NCBI GenBank assembly: GCA_963795805.1
Contig: CAWCIV010000001.1
Span: forward strand, 62,001-126,000
Origin: JALYYC01 sp963795805
Lineage (GTDB): Bacteria; Chloroflexota; Dormibacteria; CF-121
Reading direction: 5' to 3'
DNA length: 64,000 bases
The translations under genes and the position numbers were made by a program. Position 1 is the first letter of the stretch. Every line of letters begins with the position of its first letter. The notes under the pieces are model-generated. The model was given only the letters and a program-made list of their open reading frames with translations, ran no database searches and was not told where the DNA came from. Positions 1-9,280 of this stretch are shown here, piece after piece.

Positions 1-179
1 TTTTGTTGTGGTGTGGATTGGTGCTTTGTGGTAGGTGCTATATTAGGATGCTGCTAGTTGATAGTGAATAGTGTGATATATCTTTGTGATTTAGGGGTGA
101 GCTCAGAAAAGGTGATGCTCTTGCTACATTAGCTAGCGCGCGAGTTGACTCTCTCGCACACGCTGGTTTTTTGATTTGC

Positions 180-1740
180 TGCCTGGCTTCACGGTGGAGC
201 TGCGTGGGATATGCGGTGACGACACGGAGGACTACGCGCTCACGCGGATGAATGCGACTGCCGTGACGAGATGCGCTACGCGCGCTTGTGTTAAACGACT
301 GCAGGGAGGCGGAAACGGTGAGCTTGCTGGCACTACGGAATCGCGTCGCCCAACATCCATTGCCATTGGAACGCCGGTCACCGTCACCGGCGCGTCGGGC
401 ACCTCCGCACGCACCGTCCGGCTGGATGGCAACGGGAACAGCCAGGTGCTGGCCGTCGACCAGGCCTACACAGTTTGTGTGGATCCCCTCAGGGGTCCAG
501 AGCACACTCGCATTCATCCCGACCAACATCGACGCGACGCTGCAGCACCTCACGATCCAAAACGGCTCCAGTGACCTCGGGGCGGGGATTTCAGCCGCGA
601 CTTCTCCTATAGCGGCAATACGACCGGTTGACTCTTGATCACGTCGCGGTCACCAACAACACGGGACTCTACGGCGCCCTAAAGCTGGACAACAGCGACA
701 CCACACGCTCAAGGACGTGACCATCTCCGGGAACCATGGATTCAATGCCGGCATCGTGGCCGGCGGCTGGTCCAGGTGACGATGATCAACACCACGATCT
801 CTGGGAATGGCGATTCGACATCAAGGGTCGGGGCCATCTTCGCGGAGGGAACCGTCCACGTCGCCTGGAGCACCATCGCCAACAATACGGCCTCGTACTC
901 AGGCGCTGGCGGCGCTGGCGGCATCGTCACAAGTGGTGGATCGGTTACGCTCGCGGCCGATGTCCTGGCCGGCAATGGCGTCAACTGCCTGATTCCACCA
1001 ACTATGGCGGAACCGTGGCCTCCAATGGTAACTCGGTGGCCGATGACGCGAGCTGCGGGCTGACCGGCACAGGCGACTAGCCGAGTACGAACCGCAGCTC
1101 AGCCGCTTGCCAACAATGGCGGTGAGGTCGACACCAGGCCCTCCTGTCGACTAGCCGGCGCTCGACAAGTCGCCCGCCTGCGACCAGAACCTTGCTGGCG
1201 GTTTCGCGGCGTCCGCTCCGCTCACGACGATGCCCGCGACTCCACACGCCTGCCGGTCCCGGGTGCGACGCGGGGGCGTTCGACTGCGGCTGACACGACC
1301 CCTCCGACGACCACCTTCAGCGCAACCCGGGGACCGTGCCGCCTGGTTGGCCCCTACTCACCGCCACCGCCTCGGGTTCGATCACCTCAGGGACGACCGT
1401 CATCCCGTTCGCACTCACGTGCTTCGATAGTCGAGGCTTGGTCGCGACCTGACAGCCACGGACAATGTCGCGGTCGACCACATCGACTACACCGGCGCCG
1501 GCCTCCACCAAGGTCGGTGGAATACGGGGTCTGGAACGTTCACGGGAAGCACGGGCTCGGTCGCCATCACGACGCCGGGCTTGACCTACTGACCTACCAC
1601 GCCACCGACAAGGCCGGCATGCCGAGGTGCCCAAGACGGAGTTGATCTTCGTCTCCCGCGGGGCGCTCGCCTGCGCATCGACGCCGGTCGATCCCGCCGC
1701 GATCCCGCCGCACGGCACCTGGCGGCGACCGGTTCGCTAA
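180..1740 (+). pseudogene. Decayed right-handed beta-helix / choice-of-anchor Q surface protein
   Basis: Pieces of one secreted repeat protein can be read only by switching among all three forward frames. About 400-470 encodes a DGNGNSQVLAV stretch, 520-590 reads TNIDATLQHLTIQNGSSD, 715-775 reads VTISGNHGFNAG, and 776-1010 reads MINTTISGNG followed by STIANNT. Such N-x-T/S-I-S-G-N coils are typical of parallel beta-helix surface proteins. Near 1100-1190 the text resembles the choice-of-anchor Q end (LANNGG, then SPALDKSPACDQN). A distal part (about 1460-1620: DNVAVDHIDYTGAG, then TYHATDKAG) resembles a bacterial Ig-like module. No open frame longer than about 130 codons survives and no start was located. 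At least six frame changes are needed, so this is a strongly decayed gene or very error-rich sequence. Confidence 0.6.
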
Positions 1741-1829
1741 CCAGGTCCGGGCTCACGATTCCGTTCGCGATAAGCATCCCCTACGACGACGGGCTCGCCG
1801 ATGATTCACCGGGCGAGCCGTCTCAGCCG

Positions 1830-2995
1830 GGATCCCGGCATCGTCATGGCCGTTCCGTCGTTGCCGCATTCCTCCGCGTCGTCTGGTTGGGGACGCCGAA
1901 CCGCCCCGCGATCTTCGATGAGTCGTATTACGTCAACGCCGCACGCGTGCTGATCGGCCATTCCGCCAGCGGCCATTACCGCGGGCTGGCGATTGGCCTT
2001 GACCCGAATCGCGAGCATCCCCCGCTCGGCAAGGCATTGATTGCGCTCTCCATGACGCTGTTTGGGGACGGGCCGCTGGGATGGCGCCTTCCCAGCGTCC
2101 TTGCAGGAACGGGAGCGGTCGCGCTGGTTTATGCACTGGTCCGGGCCGCCGGATCAGGCGCGTGGCTGGCAGTCGGCGCTGCTGGCCTCTGTGCCTTCGA
2201 TAGCCTTGCCTTTGTCAGCGGACGGATCGGGACGCTCGACATGCCGATGGTTACGCTCCTCCTTCTGGGCGCTTGCTGTATCTGCGCGGTAAACCGGTGC
2301 TGGCCGCTGTGGCCTGTGCGCTCGCGGCGGTGATCAAGATCTGCCGCCTGTACGGTCTGGCCGGCCTGGTCCTCACGCGAGGTCGCCCAGGCGCGCCTCG
2401 CGCGCCCCTGGGCTCTGCCCGCGTGGACACGCGCGAACGAGTCAGCGCCCTGATGACCTTCCCTTCGCCGTTGCCGGCTTGGTGTTCCTGGACCTCGACC
2501 TTCGCTTCACGACCTTCCAGACGCCCTGGGAGCATCTCGCCTGGATCTGGAACGCCGGTTTCAGCCTGCAGACGTCGACGGTCCCACCTGGTCCCGAAGC
2601 CTTCCGTGGCAATGGATCGTCAACCAGGGGCAGATGACGTACTACCGCGAGGCCGGAGTCTTTTTCCACGGGGCATTGAACCCAATCATCATCGGGGCAG
2701 CGCCCCTGGCTGCCATCTACAGCGCCTGGCGGGCGTGGCGCTTCCGGGACCTACTCTCGATCTGGGTCGTGGCCTGGATCGTGACCAATTACCTTGTTCT
2801 TTGGCCCCTCGCCGCCCTCAGCCATCGGATCATGTACATCCACTACGCGTTACCTGTCGTCCCGGCGATCGCGGTCGCTGTCGCCCAGCTCCTGACGGCA
2901 CCCGGCATTGCCCGGGCCGTACGCGCCGGATACGCTGCGGCAGTTGGGATTGCGTTCATCGTCCTCTTTCCCTTCGGGCCGTGGGTGTCTGAAAC
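1830..2995 (+). pseudogene. Frame-disrupted PMT-family membrane mannosyltransferase (GT39-like)
   Basis: The conserved parts of a dolichyl/polyprenyl-phosphate mannose protein mannosyltransferase are present but split over frames. At 1900-2040 the reading FDESYYVNAARVL is followed by DPNREHPPLGKALIA, the acidic first-loop signature of the family. Hydrophobic segments continue to about 2265, where the frame shifts, and again to about 2400. The reading PFAVAGLVFLDLD (2460-2510), then TPWEHLAWIWN, then PWQWIVNQGQMTYY (about 2600-2645) matches the central part of the family. The C-terminal transmembrane part (2634-2990) is open. Known role: transfer of mannose from a polyprenyl phosphate carrier to exported proteins. 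About three or four single-base changes would restore it. It lies directly before a polyprenol-phosphate mannose synthase-like gene, the usual donor-making partner. Confidence 0.65.
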
Positions 2996-3747
2996 GCCAG
3001 CTGGTGGTCATTCCGACCTTGACGAGCGCGCGAGCACGCGAGGGGCTGGTCGAGGCCGTGCGCGCCACCGGGCGCGATGTCCTGATCGTGGACGACGCGT
3101 CGCCGGATGGCACAGGTCAGCTGGCTGACGAGCTGGCAGCAGCGGACGCGCACGTCCTGGTGCTGCATCGAGAGCGGAAGCGCGGCCTTGGCGATGCCGT
3201 CATGCACGGATTTCGCGAGGGCCTGAGCCTCGGCTATGACCTGCTGTTTGAGATCGATGCCGACGGGTCCCACGCCGCCGCGGATCTGGAGCGTCTGGCG
3301 GAGGCGGCGGAGCTTAATGGCGGCATGGCTCTCGGATCCCGATTCGTGACTGGCGGCATCGCCCGCCATCGTCGATGGCGGAGGAGCTGGCTGTCCTGGA
3401 TCGCCAACATGCTCTGTCGCATTTGCCTCGGTGTCCAACCAGTGGACTGGACATCCGGATACCGATGCTACCCGCGCGAAGTCCTCGAGGGAATCGGGCC
3501 GGGCAGGATCCGGTCGGTCCGCTATGGGTTCCAGATCGAACTCGTCTTCTGGTGCCGCAAGCTGGGCTACCCGGTGACCGAAGTCCCGATCCAGTTCCGA
3601 GACCGGGCAGTGGGTCGGTCGAAACTGTCGGCCGTCGACATGTTCGCGGCCCTGGTCACGCTCGTCGGGCTGATTCCAGCCCGATGGTCGCCACGGCCTG
3701 ACCGCGCCGTGCGGCGGATCGACGATTGGGGGACGCCGGCGCGCTAA
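2908..3747 (+). CDS. Polyprenol-phosphate mannose synthase-like GT2
   Basis: An intact GT-A fold glycosyltransferase of the DPM1/Ppm1 type, which makes polyprenyl-phosphate mannose from GDP-mannose on the cytoplasmic face. Visible signatures are QLVVIPT at the start of the fold, DVLIVDDASPDGTG (nucleotide-binding aspartates), FEIDADGSH (the DxD-type metal site) and WTSGYRCYPREVLE, followed by VPIQFRDRAVGRSKLS, which is highly characteristic of this family. The recognisable protein begins at about 2989, where the in-frame codon is CTG. The listed boundary is the upstream TTG and overlaps the disrupted mannosyltransferase, so the start is uncertain. The gene probably supplies the mannose donor for the adjacent PMT-like enzyme. 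It is the first clearly intact gene of the window. Confidence 0.8.
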   Translation: MPGPYAPDTLRQLGLRSSSSFPSGRGCLKRQLVVIPTLTSARAREGLVEAVRATGRDVLIVDDASPDGTGQLADELAAADAHVLVLHRERKRGLGDAVMHGFREGLSLGYDLLFEIDADGSHAAADLERLAEAAELNGGMALGSRFVTGGIARHRRWRRSWLSWIANMLCRICLGVQPVDWTSGYRCYPREVLEGIGPGRIRSVRYGFQIELVFWCRKLGYPVTEVPIQFRDRAVGRSKLSAVDMFAALVTLVGLIPARWSPRPDRAVRRIDDWGTPAR

Positions 3748-3756
3748 ATGACCGGC

Positions 3757-4350
3757 TCAGCGACGGACGCGGTAGCGGATGTGTGTGGCCTGCGGCGTGT
3801 CGATCACCCGGACGATCTCCAACTCGACGCGCGACGGCAACTCCTCGAACAGCCGACGGCCACGACCGAACAGCACCGGGATCTGATGGATCTGCAACTC
3901 ATCGAGCACCCCGGCCTCGAGCGCCCGTTGTGCTGTGTACGCGCCATGCACCAGCACGTTCCGGTCCCCGGCGGCGGCCTTCGCCTGTGCCATCGCGCTG
4001 GCGATCCCATCTGTCACATACGTCACCAATGGATACTTCGCGACCGATGGTCCCGCCGGCCGGTGACTGGGCACGAAGATCGGGACGCCGTCGTGGTGAT
4101 CACCGCCCCAGTGATCGGCCTGTTCCACGGTATTGCGACCGGCGAGGACCGCTCCAGTTGCTTTGGCTTCATCTAGAAATTGCTTGCCTATCGGCTCAAT
4201 GGACTCCGCGTTCGGCCCGGGGTCCGAAGCAAACCCGTACCACTCGTGCAGCCGCATGAAGCCGTCACCGCCTGGGTTGCCAGGTTCATCGTTGGGGCCA
4301 GCGATGTACCCGTCGAGTGACATCGACATGTAGAGCACTGATGCCGACAC
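3757..4350 (-). CDS. RibD/dihydrofolate reductase-like family protein
   Basis: A 197-residue protein of the bacterial RibD C-terminal/DHFR-like superfamily, a NADPH-binding fold found in many unassigned reductases. The N-terminus MSASVLYMSMSLDGYIAGPN is the typical first strand plus the S-(L)-DG-Y-I motif. Further family landmarks are AVLAGRNTVEQADHWGG, then KAAAGDRNVLVHGAYTAQ (GG/HG nucleotide loop region), and DELQIHQIPVLFGRGRRLFEE (helix and core strand). Substrate is unknown; members of this group are often stand-alone accessory reductases. It ends convergent with the mannose synthase, 9 bases away. It is one of three members of this superfamily in the window (others at 25.7 and 29.0 kb). 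Confidence 0.8.
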   Translation of the reverse strand: MSASVLYMSMSLDGYIAGPNDEPGNPGGDGFMRLHEWYGFASDPGPNAESIEPIGKQFLDEAKATGAVLAGRNTVEQADHWGGDHHDGVPIFVPSHRPAGPSVAKYPLVTYVTDGIASAMAQAKAAAGDRNVLVHGAYTAQRALEAGVLDELQIHQIPVLFGRGRRLFEELPSRVELEIVRVIDTPQATHIRYRVRR

Positions 4351-4487
4351 TTCGACCTCCCTTTAACTCGATCCAAACTTGTCTCACCTTCTTGCAGACC
4401 GGGAATGGCGGCATTTCTCATCGGCCCGCCCCCTGTCTCGCACAAGGAGTAACTCAACCGGGCCTGTAACCGTTATATCTCCAGGCA

Positions 4488-5162
4488 ATGTCTGTGGCGC
4501 GTAGCGTGACCTATTTCGTGGCTCTGGCCAACCTCGCTGCCGCCCTGGCTGGTTGCGGACAGGTGGGCTACCCGGGCGCCGTCCCGCCGGCTCATACGCA
4601 GACCTACCGGACTGAAACCGCCTCGCCTCTGCCCGCCGGCGTCGACGCCATGATAGGACTGGAACAGAGGCCGATGAGGCCGCCCACCCTGGTAGCCAAT
4701 GAAACGTGTTCGGCTTCCTCTCAGGCTGATCTGGGAGCGGTGGCGCCGAACTACGGATCGGGTGTCGGGCCCGTTTACCTGTCGGGCCAGGACAGCTGGT
4801 ACGCCGCCGGGCAGGCGGCGATCCTCATGGTGGACTCCAAATATTCCGGACCGCTGCTGGTGCGAGCGTTCCAGTTGGGGGGTGACGGGAAGTCGACGGT
4901 CACGCTCGCGGATTTACCTGCGCTTGACAACACCAACGCCGCGGACAAGGAGCGGCAACATGGGGTGGCGGTGGTTTCGGCACTCCACACGACGGGAGGC
5001 GGCTTGTATTTGGGCGCGGTGGCCCCGACTTCGTTCTGGAGAGCCTGGTTCGGGCGGCTCGCCACAGACAGCCCTGGATGCTTTGGGCTTCAGGTGGACG
5101 GCGACGTGTTCACCGAGTTCATCGTGTTCGCGGTCAACCCAGGAACACCGCCACCCGGCTGA
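4488..5162 (+). CDS. Predicted lipoprotein of unknown function
   Basis: A 224-residue protein with a short N-region, a hydrophobic stretch and a lipobox LAGC at about residues 20-23, so it is predicted to be lipid-anchored and face outside the membrane. The mature part is rich in Gly, Ala, Thr and Pro. It contains a paired-cysteine segment (NETCSASSQADLG near residue 72, PGCFGLQVDGD near residue 198), suggesting one disulfide in a small beta-rich domain. I do not recognise the family. It stops next to the end of the minus-strand DUF3237 fusion gene, with no spacing between the two stops. No clear Shine-Dalgarno sequence precedes the ATG. Confidence 0.6.
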   Translation: MSVARSVTYFVALANLAAALAGCGQVGYPGAVPPAHTQTYRTETASPLPAGVDAMIGLEQRPMRPPTLVANETCSASSQADLGAVAPNYGSGVGPVYLSGQDSWYAAGQAAILMVDSKYSGPLLVRAFQLGGDGKSTVTLADLPALDNTNAADKERQHGVAVVSALHTTGGGLYLGAVAPTSFWRAWFGRLATDSPGCFGLQVDGDVFTEFIVFAVNPGTPPPG

Positions 5163-6311
5163 TCAGCGCCCCGTGCGCACCGGCGCCGCCGTCTGCTCCC
5201 ACACCCAGAGCTGTTCGTTGGGCGGCGGTGGGGGAGCCGACAAGTCGAGACCGGTTTGGTCCGCAATCTGCTGAAGGTGCCAGCGGTCGAAGGGGTGCGA
5301 TGACATCGCCAGCTTGCCTAGGGCGCTGCTGGGATCCTCGCCTTCGATCACGGAAATGACGAGATCGACGTGTGGAGTGTGCTGGATGAACATGGTGAGG
5401 CCAAAGCCGAGCCGGCGCAGGCTTTCCTCGAACTCGGCGGCGTGGATGCCATTTAGCTCGGCGGCAAACTCGTGCAGGCGCGCCGTCTTGCTCGGCAGCA
5501 GTGGCAGGGCCGCGACATAGAGCGTGCCGGGATGGGGTGGAAGCTGGCGGATCAACAGCTCGACCCTGGGCGCGCCAGCCGCTGGATCGGTCCCGTGCAG
5601 CGCCGAAAGTCGCTCTGACAGCCAGCTTTCGAAGGCGCCGCCGGATCCCGGCAGGGCGCTGGATGCCGGGTCGAGCTCGCGATACGTGAGCAGCTGGCTG
5701 CCCTGCGGCGTGCGTTGCAGGAAGACAGCTTCGCGCGTCACGCCAAGTCGACGCCGTAAAGCGCTGTACTCGGTATTTCGGGACGCGAGGTCCCGCACAA
5801 ACGACGGGAGTTCACCTTCCGCCAGCAACGGCATCGCGTAAGCAGTGACACGCATCGATTGATCGCCTCCTTCGGAATTGGTTGTGATGGTCGCCTGGCA
5901 GGCGTAGACACGACAACGGGCACGGAATTCGTTGGGCCGAGGAGCCCCATGAAGTTCTCCCTCCACCACGGCGAAGAGGGTATTGGCCCATTGGTACCTC
6001 GGGTGGGCCGTCCGCAGCGTCAGGGAGCTGATGAAGATGCGACCCCCCTCCTCGATCTGGGAAAGGCCATTCATCTCCACGAACAGCGTTGCCCCGTCGT
6101 CGGTTTGGAGCAGCCCGCGCAGGGCGGGCGTATTGACGTTGTCGGCGCGCTTCTGCGCGATGTTCGTCAGGCGCAGCCGACCGCGAAGCCGATCGCTGCG
6201 CCAGGTCCCTTCCAGGGCGGCGTAGTATTGGCCGCCGACCCCGAAATCGACGAAGTCGAGGCTCGGGCCAACGTAGGTGAGTTCCATCTCGCCCATCGCC
6301 GCCAATCTCAT
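5163..6311 (-). CDS. DUF3237-like domain fused to a second unknown domain
   Basis: A 382-residue ORF with a good ribosome site (GGAGGAGG) before its ATG. Residues 5-145 resemble DUF3237: a GG-x-Y-Y-A-L stretch, LRGLLQTDDGATLFVEMNG and HPRYQWANTLFAVVEGEL follow the family pattern of a small beta-barrel of unknown function. Residues 153-260 start with MRVTAYAMPLLAEGELPSF and look like a separate ferredoxin-like or DUF6176-like unit (tentative). The C-terminal 120 residues add a similar-looking second unit (VAALPLLPSKTARLHEFAAE). An internal ATG at 5855, with GGAGG 10 bases upstream, could start the second domain on its own. This suggests either a gene fusion or overlapping products. The LuxR regulator lies 81 bases upstream on the same strand. 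Confidence 0.6.
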   Translation of the reverse strand: MRLAAMGEMELTYVGPSLDFVDFGVGGQYYAALEGTWRSDRLRGRLRLTNIAQKRADNVNTPALRGLLQTDDGATLFVEMNGLSQIEEGGRIFISSLTLRTAHPRYQWANTLFAVVEGELHGAPRPNEFRARCRVYACQATITTNSEGGDQSMRVTAYAMPLLAEGELPSFVRDLASRNTEYSALRRRLGVTREAVFLQRTPQGSQLLTYRELDPASSALPGSGGAFESWLSERLSALHGTDPAAGAPRVELLIRQLPPHPGTLYVAALPLLPSKTARLHEFAAELNGIHAAEFEESLRRLGFGLTMFIQHTPHVDLVISVIEGEDPSSALGKLAMSSHPFDRWHLQQIADQTGLDLSAPPPPPNEQLWVWEQTAAPVRTGR

Positions 6312-6392
6312 GTCTGCCTCCTCCAGTGCGTGGCCTCGTCATGCACGGTACGCCTCGCCAGCCGGCGACGAATCAGGGGAACCCCTCGTCGT

Positions 6393-9209
6393 TCAGGCCA
6401 GGGTCGCGCCGCCTACCGAAGCGTGGCTCGCCAGGTGGGCCGCCAGCTCGGTTCGCGATCGCACCTTGAGCTTGTCGTACACCCGGGAGAGGTTGGACTC
6501 GATGGTCTTGACACTGAGGAACAGGGCAGCGGCGACTTCCTTATTGGTGCGTCCACTCGCCACGAGTTCGGCCACGCGCGCCTCGGTCGGCGTCAATGCC
6601 GAAAGATCGCCCCCCTGAGGGGCGATTCGGCTCAGCTCCGACTCCGCATGCGCGATCCAGGCGGAGGCGCCAAGCGAGGTGAAGATGCGCACGGCGGCCT
6701 CGATCTGTGTCCGCGCCAGCCGCTTTTGTTTCAGCCGTCGAAGCGCCCCGGCGTAAGCCAGGTGCGTACGAGCGCGCTCCAGCGGCATGGGCAGGAGATC
6801 GTGAGCGTCCAGCGCCTCCTCGAAGGCCACGGTGGAGTCGGCCAGCTCCCCCCGGCCGGCCGCGAGCAATGCCCGGCAGCGGGCGCCGATCGCATGCTGC
6901 CAGGGGTCGCCGAACCGCGCCTCGTCGGCAGCCTGGCGAGCGTAGGCCGCCTCCGCTTCCTCGGTGCGGCCCAGACTCAGGAGGGTTTCGACTTCATCGC
7001 CCTCACTGCGGATGATTCCCGAAAAACAATTCGAGGAGGCGCGAGCACGCGCACGCAACTCTTCGAAATAGGCGTTGGCGGCGAGCGGGTGTCCGGCGGC
7101 CAGCTCCGTCGAGCCCAGGATGGCGAGGGCCCGGCGGCGATACGGCTCGTCGCCGATAGCGACGGCAATCGCGAGCGCGTCCCCAGCGTTGCGTCGAGCC
7201 GCCTGGAGCTCGCCCCGGTAGCAGGCCAGGAGGGCAGTCAGGATCAACGGTAGCCGCTCATAGGTTCGCTGCCCCGTATGAATGACGGATTTCGCGCATT
7301 CATCGGCGTAGACGGCGGCCAGCAGCCAGTCGCCAGCCCAGCACTCCATCTCGCCGAGATGGAAGAGGATCGGCGCGCGAACCGAGTCATCGCGTCCGTC
7401 GGTCAGCAGCAGGGCTCGTTTGAACAGGGTGCGGGCGCGCGCGAAGTCATCGGACCATTTGAGGAGTACGGCCCAATCCAGCAGCGGATGGAGCCGTCCA
7501 AGGCTGTCCTCCATCACCATGGAGATCTGGCCGTCAGCCAGCGCTATGGCCGTCTGGCGGGCCGCTGGGGATATCACGCCTGCATGTCTTTCCGCGACCG
7601 CCTGCGTTCGTATCGCCATCTCGGAGAGCCGGGGATCATTCGATCGGCGAGCGATGGCACTGAGGCGGCGGCTGGCCACGTGCGACGCCCTCCACTTTCC
7701 CTGCTGGCCGAGTGCATGGACGAGGTCGCGTTCGACTAACGCCTGGGTGTGCGTATCATCGCCGACCAGGGACAGCGCCTCGGTGAGCAACCGTTCGGCT
7801 TCGGCCAGATCGCCCGAGGTGAACAAGATTCCTCCCATGAGCCGCAATGCCTTCGCGCGATGCTGCCCCGACGTGGTGCTTTGCAGAACGGCTTCGAGTA
7901 GGGCGCGAGCACCCGGCGCATCTCCGGCTCGAAGGCGGTAGTCGGCGCTGAGGATCCGCCTGCGCTCGATCACCTCTGGAAGCACAGGCGGCGTCAACTC
8001 GGCGGCCCGTTGCGCCAGCGCGGAGGCGGCGTCCGGCGCCCCGCGCGCGTTGGCGGACAGTGCCGCCTGCTCGACGGCGTCGGCGACGGCCGCATCGGGC
8101 CCCATGGTCGAGAGCGCGAGATGGCGGGCCCGCTCCTCAGCGTCGGTCACAACGTCGGCGAGCCTCGCATGCCAGTTCCGGCGGACCGCGGGCTCGGCCA
8201 ACGAATAGATGACAGAGGCCAGCAGCGGATGGGTGAAGCGAAGTCGTCCCTCGGCCCGTTCGATCACCCGCGCGTCCAGTGCCGCAACCAGCGCCGGCCC
8301 AGCCCGTGGGTCCGCCCGCTGGATCAGCGCCGCATCGGGACGGGAGAGTGCGGCAACCGCGACCAGAATCTGACGAGTGTCAGGTGGAAGCTTCTCGACG
8401 CGGCCTTTGATGGCATCCGCCAGGCTTCTCGGGAGCGCCATCGGCTCGCCGACCCGAACCGTCGTTGGGCGGTCAAGGATGAACCGGCCGATTTCCAGCG
8501 CGAAAAAGGGGTTGCCGGCGGACACTGCGTTGACCTGGTCGAGCTCCGGCTTTGTGAGGGGACGCTCGAGCCGCTCGAGCAAGAGGTCATCGAGGGCAGT
8601 GGGGGATAGGGGCGCCACGGACAGGCGCTCGAACCGCGCGTGTCCCACCGCGTTCTGAATCGAGGAGGCGACTTCCGCCGCCGCGGGCAGCCGCAAGGCG
8701 GCGAGCACCTTGACGCGATCGTGCTCCAATCGGTGGATCGCGAACGCGAGGACTCGCCGCGAGGGTCCGTCGGCCCATTGAAGGTCGTCCACGGCGAGGA
8801 TGACCGGACACTCGGCCGCCAGGTAACGCACGACGCGAAGGAAGGCGGTGCTCACGGCGAACTGATCCGCGGGAGCTTGCCGCGCGGGCATCCGGAAGAG
8901 CGCCACCTCCAACGCTACCTGCAGCGGCTCGGAAAGCGAAGCGATCGCGTCTTCGGGGACGGGGTCGAGCAAGTCGCCCAGCATCGCATAGGGCAGGCCC
9001 GTCTCCGCCTGGGTCGGTGCCGAGCTCAGCAGTCGATGGCCCATCGCCGACGCGCTCGAAAGGGCGGCCTTCCAGAGCGTCGTCTTGCCGATGCCGGCAT
9101 CACCTTCGAGGAGAAGTGCCCGTGGCCGCTCCTCCGCGAACGCGAGAAAGGCGGACAGTGCCGCCTGTTCTCGATCGCGACCGATTAGCTCTACCCGGAC
9201 GGCCCCCAC
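6393..9209 (-). CDS. Large ATP-binding LuxR-family (LAL/STAND) transcriptional regulator
   Basis: A 938-residue regulator. Residues 10-50 carry the AAA/STAND P-loop GDAGIGKTT, and a Walker B region VILAVDDLQWAD lies near residue 140. A long alpha-helical TPR-like sensor region spans about 400-860. A C-terminal LuxR helix-turn-helix (about 872-930) contains LTPTEARVAELVASGRTNKE and LFLSVKTIESNLSRVYDKL. Such proteins sense an inducer through the helical array, bind ATP and activate nearby promoters. The start chosen is GTG at 9209, immediately before the conserved E-L-I-G-R-D-R-E beginning. The exosortase-associated GT2 ends 71 bases upstream on the same strand, and the DUF3237 fusion gene lies downstream. 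Target genes cannot be read from the sequence. Confidence 0.9.
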   Translation of the reverse strand: MGAVRVELIGRDREQAALSAFLAFAEERPRALLLEGDAGIGKTTLWKAALSSASAMGHRLLSSAPTQAETGLPYAMLGDLLDPVPEDAIASLSEPLQVALEVALFRMPARQAPADQFAVSTAFLRVVRYLAAECPVILAVDDLQWADGPSRRVLAFAIHRLEHDRVKVLAALRLPAAAEVASSIQNAVGHARFERLSVAPLSPTALDDLLLERLERPLTKPELDQVNAVSAGNPFFALEIGRFILDRPTTVRVGEPMALPRSLADAIKGRVEKLPPDTRQILVAVAALSRPDAALIQRADPRAGPALVAALDARVIERAEGRLRFTHPLLASVIYSLAEPAVRRNWHARLADVVTDAEERARHLALSTMGPDAAVADAVEQAALSANARGAPDAASALAQRAAELTPPVLPEVIERRRILSADYRLRAGDAPGARALLEAVLQSTTSGQHRAKALRLMGGILFTSGDLAEAERLLTEALSLVGDDTHTQALVERDLVHALGQQGKWRASHVASRRLSAIARRSNDPRLSEMAIRTQAVAERHAGVISPAARQTAIALADGQISMVMEDSLGRLHPLLDWAVLLKWSDDFARARTLFKRALLLTDGRDDSVRAPILFHLGEMECWAGDWLLAAVYADECAKSVIHTGQRTYERLPLILTALLACYRGELQAARRNAGDALAIAVAIGDEPYRRRALAILGSTELAAGHPLAANAYFEELRARARASSNCFSGIIRSEGDEVETLLSLGRTEEAEAAYARQAADEARFGDPWQHAIGARCRALLAAGRGELADSTVAFEEALDAHDLLPMPLERARTHLAYAGALRRLKQKRLARTQIEAAVRIFTSLGASAWIAHAESELSRIAPQGGDLSALTPTEARVAELVASGRTNKEVAAALFLSVKTIESNLSRVYDKLKVRSRTELAAHLASHASVGGATLA

Positions 9210-9280
9210 GGACCAACGCTACGGCAGACGGCCTGCCAACACAAGTGAGACCGGAGCCTCGGGTCCCGCCCGCGGCTACC

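Noticed and set aside
38..553. Minus-strand frame at the left end
   Set aside because: Composition is not protein-like and it overlaps readable beta-helix coils on the plus strand.
5859..7253. 464-codon plus-strand frame
   Set aside because: It lies opposite the LAL regulator and DUF3237 gene, which have clear domains; it is a GC-rich shadow.
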